From Mesobacillus harenae (GTDB lineage Bacteria; Bacillota; Bacilli; Bacillales; Cytobacillaceae): a stretch of 64,000 bases of DNA. The stretch covers positions 1 through 64,000 of the forward strand of contig NZ_JABUNR010000005.1 in assembly GCF_013343715.1 (NCBI RefSeq), written 5' to 3'. A model generated the notes under the pieces. The model made no database searches. It saw only the letters and a program-made list of their open reading frames with translations, and had not been told where the DNA came from. Both the position numbers and the translations under genes were made by a program. How positions within the stretch are numbered: position 1 is the stretch's first letter; each line of letters begins with the position of its first letter. Below, one piece after another: positions 59,920 through 64,000 of the stretch.

Positions 59920-60575
59920 TACCGTTCCCCCTTTTCTGCCAGGTAGGTTTCCAATCCTTTTTTACGTAAGACACACGCTGGACATTCCCCGCATCCGTCG
60001 GAAGGGATTCCATTATAGCAAGTCAAGGTCTTGTTCCGAACAAAATCAAGGGCCTCGAGATTGTCTGCAAGCTTCCAAGTTTGGGCTTTATCAAGCCACA
60101 TTAAAGGTGTGTGGATCACAAACTGTTCGTCCATTGATAGGTTTACGGTGACATTCAATGATTTGATAAAAACATCCCGGCAATCAGGATAGCCGCTGAA
60201 ATCTGTTTCACACACTCCCGTAATGATGTGCCTTGCTCCGACTTGCTTTGCCAATATTGCAGCAAAAGACAAAAATACAAGATTTCTTCCTGGAACAAAC
60301 GTGGAAGGCAATTCCCCTTCTTTATGGGTAATTTCAATATCATCCCGTGTTAATGCATTGGGTGCAAGCTGATTCAATAAGCCCATATCTAAAACGGTGT
60401 GTTTCACACCAAGTTCATTAGCGATATTTTCTGCAACTTCAATTTCCAACTGATGACGCTGATTATAATTAAATGTGACCGCCTCTACCTCTTTAAATTC
60501 TTGAAGCGCCCAAAACAAGCAGGTTGTACTGTCCTGGCCTCCACTAAAAACAACAAGTGCTTTTTCATTTTTCAA
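59919..60575 (-). CDS. queC: 7-cyano-7-deazaguanine synthase
   Basis: ATP-dependent conversion of CDG to preQ0. About 218 aa from [18 protein letters not shown], with the PP-loop SGGQDS and the zinc site [14 protein letters not shown] at the C-terminus. Start taken as TTG at 60575, eight bases after AAGGAG, giving the standard QueC length; the ATG six codons upstream lies directly on the RBS. First gene of the operon under the preQ1 riboswitch. Confidence 0.94.
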   Translation of the reverse strand: MKNEKALVVFSGGQDSTTCLFWALQEFKEVEAVTFNYNQRHQLEIEVAENIANELGVKHTVLDMGLLNQLAPNALTRDDIEITHKEGELPSTFVPGRNLVFLSFAAILAKQVGARHIITGVCETDFSGYPDCRDVFIKSLNVTVNLSMDEQFVIHTPLMWLDKAQTWKLADNLEALDFVRNKTLTCYNGIPSDGCGECPACVLRKKGLETYLAEKGER

Positions 60576-60605
60576 ACCTTCCATCTCCTTAAGAAGGAAA
60601 AACAG

Positions 60606-60634
60606 CAAAAATCCATGCCCTAAGGACATGGATT
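60606..60634 (-). terminator. Attenuator of the preQ1 riboswitch
   Basis: AATCCATG and CATGGATT arms (60610-60617 with 60627-60634) followed by TTTTGC, between the aptamer and the queC RBS. Confidence 0.9.
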
Positions 60635-60642
60635 CATGGTCT

Positions 60643-60679
60643 CCTTAGTTTTTTATAGAGGGTGCAGCTAAGAACCTCT
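60643..60679 (-). promoter_or_regulatory. PreQ1 class I riboswitch aptamer
   Basis: Minus strand AGAGGTTCTTAGCTGCACCC then TCTATAAAAAACTAAGG. The AGAGG/CCTCT stem, the loop GTTCTTAGCTGCA and the A-rich tail AAAAAACUAA are the complete preQ1-I consensus. Ligand binding would favour the adjacent terminator and shut off queCDE. Confidence 0.95.
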
Positions 60680-60873
60680 TCTATTCACTTTGATAGAATA
60701 CCATAAAATCATTTTAATAGTAACTAAAATAGATCGTTTTTTAGAGAGTTATTATATTCACTTTATTCGTGGTGTTAGTGATTTATCACACCTATTTTCT
60801 GTACTTTAATTCCAAATCTTCTGTTATATTAGACCTATAGAATAAATTTCCAAATTTATTATTGGAGGCCTTT

Positions 60874-62181
60874 ATGAAACGCCTTACAAAGCATTTAATT
60901 GTGGTTTCATTTGACTGCCTTTCCTCATTAGATTTCCCACTCCTTAAAGAGCTGCCCCATTTCAATGCTCTGTTGGAAAGAGGATCCTATTGCACTCATG
61001 TTGAAACCATTTACCCTTCAGTCACTTATCCATGTCATGCTACGATTGTTACGGGAAAATTCCCTAAACGCCACGGGGTGATTAACAACACATTTGTACA
61101 GCCTGGCAAAACATCGCCTGACTGGTACTGGGAACGCAAGCATGTAAAGAGCACCACTTTATATGACGAAGCAAAACGAGCAGGACTCTCAACTGCTGCC
61201 TTGCTGTGGCCGGTGACAGCAAAAGCAGACATCGATTACAATATGCCGGAGATTTTCGCCAATCGGCCTTGGCATAATCAAATAGCCGTTTCTCTAATGA
61301 ATGGAACTCCTCTTTATCAGCTTGATATGAATCGAAAATTTGGCCATATCCGCAACGGGTTAAGCCAGCCTGAACTGGATGATTTCGTCTTGAAATCAAC
61401 TGTACAAACGATTAAAGATAAAAAACCAAACCTTATGCTTATCCACTTTGTAGATCTTGATTCGCAGCGCCATTATCATGGTTTTTCATCAGAAGAAGCT
61501 ATGGCTGCTCTCCGCCGTCATGATAAGCGGCTGGGCGATATTACCAATGCACTAGAGGAAGCTGGCATTTACGAGGATTCTACGCTTATTGCATTAGGTG
61601 ATCACAGTTCGCTGGATGAATCAAAGGCTGTCAAACTTAATGTATTGCTGAAAGAACGCGGACTGATTTCTATAAATAAGAACGGCAAAGTAAAGGACTG
61701 GAAAGCTTATTGCAAAAGCTGTGATGGCTCTGCCTATATATATGTAAAAGACAATAAAGACACCACGACCAAACGAACTGTTAATCAACTGCTCGATCGG
61801 CTGCTGCTTGATGCTGAAAATGGAATTGAACAAGTGCTGACGGGTGAGGAGGCTGGTGCTAGGGGAGCCGATCCCAGTTGTTCATTTATGATCGAAGCAC
61901 TGCGAGGATTTTATTTTACAGAAGGACTTAATGGTGCTTACATCGATACCGTCACAGCAGAAGATGTAAAAGCAAAACGATACACGTTTGCATCGCACGG
62001 CTATTCTCCTGAAAAAGAAAATTACCATACGATGATTATCGCAGCCGGAAAAGGGATTCGGGAAAACAACGTTATACCCTTCATGCACCTTGTCGATGAA
62101 GGGCCTACATTTGCCCGCCTGCTTGGGGTCGACCTTGGAGATACAGATGGGAAAACTATCGAAGAATTTTTCTTAGATTAA
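60874..62181 (+). CDS. Type I phosphodiesterase/nucleotide pyrophosphatase family enzyme
   Basis: 435 aa from MKRLTKHLIV. Alkaline-phosphatase superfamily: metal ligand Asp in VVSFDCLSS, the nucleophile Thr in YPSVTYPCHATIVTGKFPKRHG, second-metal Asp/His in IALGDHSS, and a C-terminal SHGYSPEKENYHTM His. No signal peptide, so cytoplasmic. GGAGG is five bases before the ATG. Divergent from queC; the UMF1 transporter follows 38 bp downstream, probably in the same operon. Substrate unknown (phosphodiester or nucleotide). Confidence 0.92.
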   Translation: MKRLTKHLIVVSFDCLSSLDFPLLKELPHFNALLERGSYCTHVETIYPSVTYPCHATIVTGKFPKRHGVINNTFVQPGKTSPDWYWERKHVKSTTLYDEAKRAGLSTAALLWPVTAKADIDYNMPEIFANRPWHNQIAVSLMNGTPLYQLDMNRKFGHIRNGLSQPELDDFVLKSTVQTIKDKKPNLMLIHFVDLDSQRHYHGFSSEEAMAALRRHDKRLGDITNALEEAGIYEDSTLIALGDHSSLDESKAVKLNVLLKERGLISINKNGKVKDWKAYCKSCDGSAYIYVKDNKDTTTKRTVNQLLDRLLLDAENGIEQVLTGEEAGARGADPSCSFMIEALRGFYFTEGLNGAYIDTVTAEDVKAKRYTFASHGYSPEKENYHTMIIAAGKGIRENNVIPFMHLVDEGPTFARLLGVDLGDTDGKTIEEFFLD

Positions 62182-62218
62182 TAGATACACATAATCTAGT
62201 TTCTAGGGAGGCAATTTT

Positions 62219-63502
62219 ATGAAAATGCGTTTTTCTAAAGAAGAGAACAGCTGGATGATGTATGACTGGGGGAACTCTGCTTATTCCATCATTATTTCAA
62301 CTGCTGTTTTTCCATTGTTTTATAAAGCTTCTGCAACAGAAGCAGGAGTCAGTGCTTCCAATTCAACAGCCTACTTAGGCTATACGATCGCAATCGCAAC
62401 ATTTATATTAGCAATGCTGGCCCCTATCTTAGGAACGGTTGCTGATTATCAGGGATTTAAAAAGAAATTCTTCACCTTTTTTGTTGGTTTAGGAGTACTG
62501 TTCACCGCCCTGCTTGCGTTTATTCCAAGTGAACAATGGGCTTTACTGCTTGTTTGCTACACCATCGCAGTAATTGGTTCGTCCGGTTCGAACGTTTTTT
62601 ACGATGCCTTTTTAGTTGACGTTACAGAAGAGGAGCGTATGGACCGCGTTTCGGCCCGTGGCTATGGATTGGGCTATATTGGTAGTACAATTCCATTTAT
62701 CATCTCAATAGCGATCATCATGCTAGCGCAAAGTGGCACGATCCCTGTATCGACCACGATGGCAAGCCAAATTGCATTTATTATTACTGCTTTGTGGTGG
62801 GGATTTTTCTCAATTCCTTTGTTTAGAAATGTTCAACAGCGCCATTATATCGATCGTGAACCTAGGATTGTTTCTAACAGTTTCAGGCGCTTAGGTAAAA
62901 CCATTAAAGAAATCCGTAAACACCGGGCACTGTTTATGTTCTTGCTCGCCTATTTCTTTTACATTGATGGCGTTGGAACGATTATTACCATGTCAACAGC
63001 ATATGGATCAGATCTAGGAATCACCTCTACAAATCTGTTAATTATTTTATTTGTCACCCAGGTTGTCGCTGCTCCATTTGCACTTTTGTATGGAAGATTA
63101 GCGGAAAGGTTTACCGGGAAGAAAATGCTTTACGTTGGTATTATTGTCTATATTATCGTTTGTATCTACGCCTATTTCATGAAGACGACATTTGATTTTT
63201 GGATTCTTGCGATGCTGGTTGCGTCCTCTCAAGGCGGGATTCAAGCGTTAAGCCGTTCCTATTTTGCAAAGCTCGTGCCGAAACAAAATTCCAATGAATT
63301 TTTCGGTTTCTATAATATCTTTGGAAAGTTCGCCTCAATTATGGGCCCGCTGCTTGTAGCTGCTACTGCCCAGATAACCGGCAATTCAAGCACTGGTGTG
63401 TTCAGTTTAATTGTCCTGTTTATTATTGGCTTAGCCATCCTAGCCCGTGTCCCAGAACCCACAGTCGATGTGATTGCGGGCGAGCAGACTAAATCTTTAT
63501 AG
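62219..63502 (+). CDS. UMF1-family MFS transporter (Atg22-like)
   Basis: 427 aa with eleven to twelve transmembrane segments. The N-terminal MMYDWGNSAYSIIISTAVFP, the SGSNVFYDAFLVDV motif and ARGYGLGYIGSTIPF are typical of the UMF1/Atg22-like MFS family, whose members may export amino acids. RBS GGGAGG. Second gene of a probable pair with the phosphodiesterase. Substrate unknown. Confidence 0.92.
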   Translation: MKMRFSKEENSWMMYDWGNSAYSIIISTAVFPLFYKASATEAGVSASNSTAYLGYTIAIATFILAMLAPILGTVADYQGFKKKFFTFFVGLGVLFTALLAFIPSEQWALLLVCYTIAVIGSSGSNVFYDAFLVDVTEEERMDRVSARGYGLGYIGSTIPFIISIAIIMLAQSGTIPVSTTMASQIAFIITALWWGFFSIPLFRNVQQRHYIDREPRIVSNSFRRLGKTIKEIRKHRALFMFLLAYFFYIDGVGTIITMSTAYGSDLGITSTNLLIILFVTQVVAAPFALLYGRLAERFTGKKMLYVGIIVYIIVCIYAYFMKTTFDFWILAMLVASSQGGIQALSRSYFAKLVPKQNSNEFFGFYNIFGKFASIMGPLLVAATAQITGNSSTGVFSLIVLFIIGLAILARVPEPTVDVIAGEQTKSL

Positions 63503-63633
63503 CGATGTGGCCTGGCAGATTATTGCCAGGCTTATTAATTGATGCAGCTAGACTTTACCTAACTCTTTTAACTGCTTTAACGAATAGATTAACTTCATTT
63601 ATCAAACAACACGAATACCTTAAAGAATTTCCC

Positions 63634-64000
63634 TCAAAAAATAGAACTAACAATTCTATGAGAGGCTGTTTTAGCTCCGGATATATTACGGGCTGTTGGT
63701 CCAATTTCCAGTTCAGAAAGAGCACCCATTACGTATAAACCTTTTGTCCATTCAAGATTTGAAGAAATAACAGGAAAACCGCACTCTACGCAAGGAAGCT
63801 CCTCTTCCTCTATCAATGGGTGAATCCAGTGTAAATCCTTCATAAGGCATGCAGATTCGTTTCGTATTTTTTTCCAATTTGATAGAGGCTCATCATATGG
63901 ATCGATGACAGCCATTTGTTCAGGTTTTACCCTGCCACACTTCAATAAGGAGATAGCCAGAGTACACCCCTGAATACCTCCTCCAATTATTGTCCATCGA
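63634..64000 (-). pseudogene. FAD/NAD(P)-binding protein, internally deleted and cut by the window
   Basis: The frame enters from the right edge with WTIIGGGIQGCTLAISLLKCG and a Rossmann GxGxxG motif, then VIDPYDEPLSNWKK. It then passes directly to a C-terminal section (EEEELPCVECGFPVISSN, LYVMGALSELEIGPTARNIS) typical of the end of such flavoproteins. The roughly 200-residue middle seems missing. The start lies at or beyond 64000. It may encode only a remnant; an authentic short variant cannot be excluded. Confidence 0.6.

Overview
The window is a chromosomal segment of a moderately low-GC Firmicute, almost certainly a member of the Bacillaceae. The evidence is the des-desK-desR set with Bacillus-type residues, a preQ1-I riboswitch before queCDE, a YtrA-like GntR/ABC operon, RsbR-type STAS proteins, small YozQ-like proteins, AGGAGG ribosome binding sites throughout and frequent TTG/GTG starts. 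The species cannot be fixed from sequence alone. No rRNA, tRNA, CRISPR or prophage genes were seen.

Layout. 0-15 kb: an acyl-CoA synthetase/dehydrogenase pair, a zinc alcohol dehydrogenase, a MATE pump, a probable inorganic-carbon locus (MpsC-like protein, SbtA-type permease, and a beta-carbonic-anhydrase homologue that has lost its zinc ligands), an aldo/keto reductase, uppP, a cell-wall amidase and an RsbR paralogue. Eleven copies of a short repeat (GGTGACAGGCACCATCC) are scattered here and none was seen in the other 49 kb. 15-26 kb: small proteins, a stray rpsN, an esterase, a GPH symporter and a UGSC pair. 26-47 kb: a large catabolic block on the minus strand. 47-64 kb: GIY-YIG and DUF3231 proteins, des-desKR, a Ktr/Trk potassium channel subunit, an IS1182-like relic, a YtrA-like ABC operon, queCDE under a preQ1 riboswitch, a phosphodiesterase, a UMF1 transporter and a truncated FAD-binding gene at the right edge.

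Three genes are interrupted by in-frame UGA codons that fall exactly where a redox cysteine is expected: a UxxC redoxin lipoprotein (Sec55), an OsmC-like protein (Sec67) and a UGSC protein (Sec95). Each UGA is followed by a 7-bp hairpin with a 3-5 nt loop carrying G in its first two positions, at SECIS-like distance. I read all three as selenoproteins that ordinary gene callers split or shorten. No sel genes lie in the window.

The catabolic block (26.2-40.8 kb) reads as one uptake-and-beta-oxidation programme: a TAXI/TRAP transporter, an acyl-CoA ligase, two acyl-CoA dehydrogenases, an SDR, two 3-hydroxyacyl-CoA dehydrogenases, a thiolase, an enoyl-CoA hydratase, two hotdog thioesterases and both ETF subunits. 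It starts at a perfect sigma-54 promoter (TGGCAC-N5-TTGCA, 40800-40815). Three 16-bp GATTCWTWTTTGAATC palindromes sit 50-145 bp upstream, and a PAS/AAA+/HTH sigma-54 activator gene is nearby (42034-43731). The substrate is unknown; a carboxylic acid is the natural inference.
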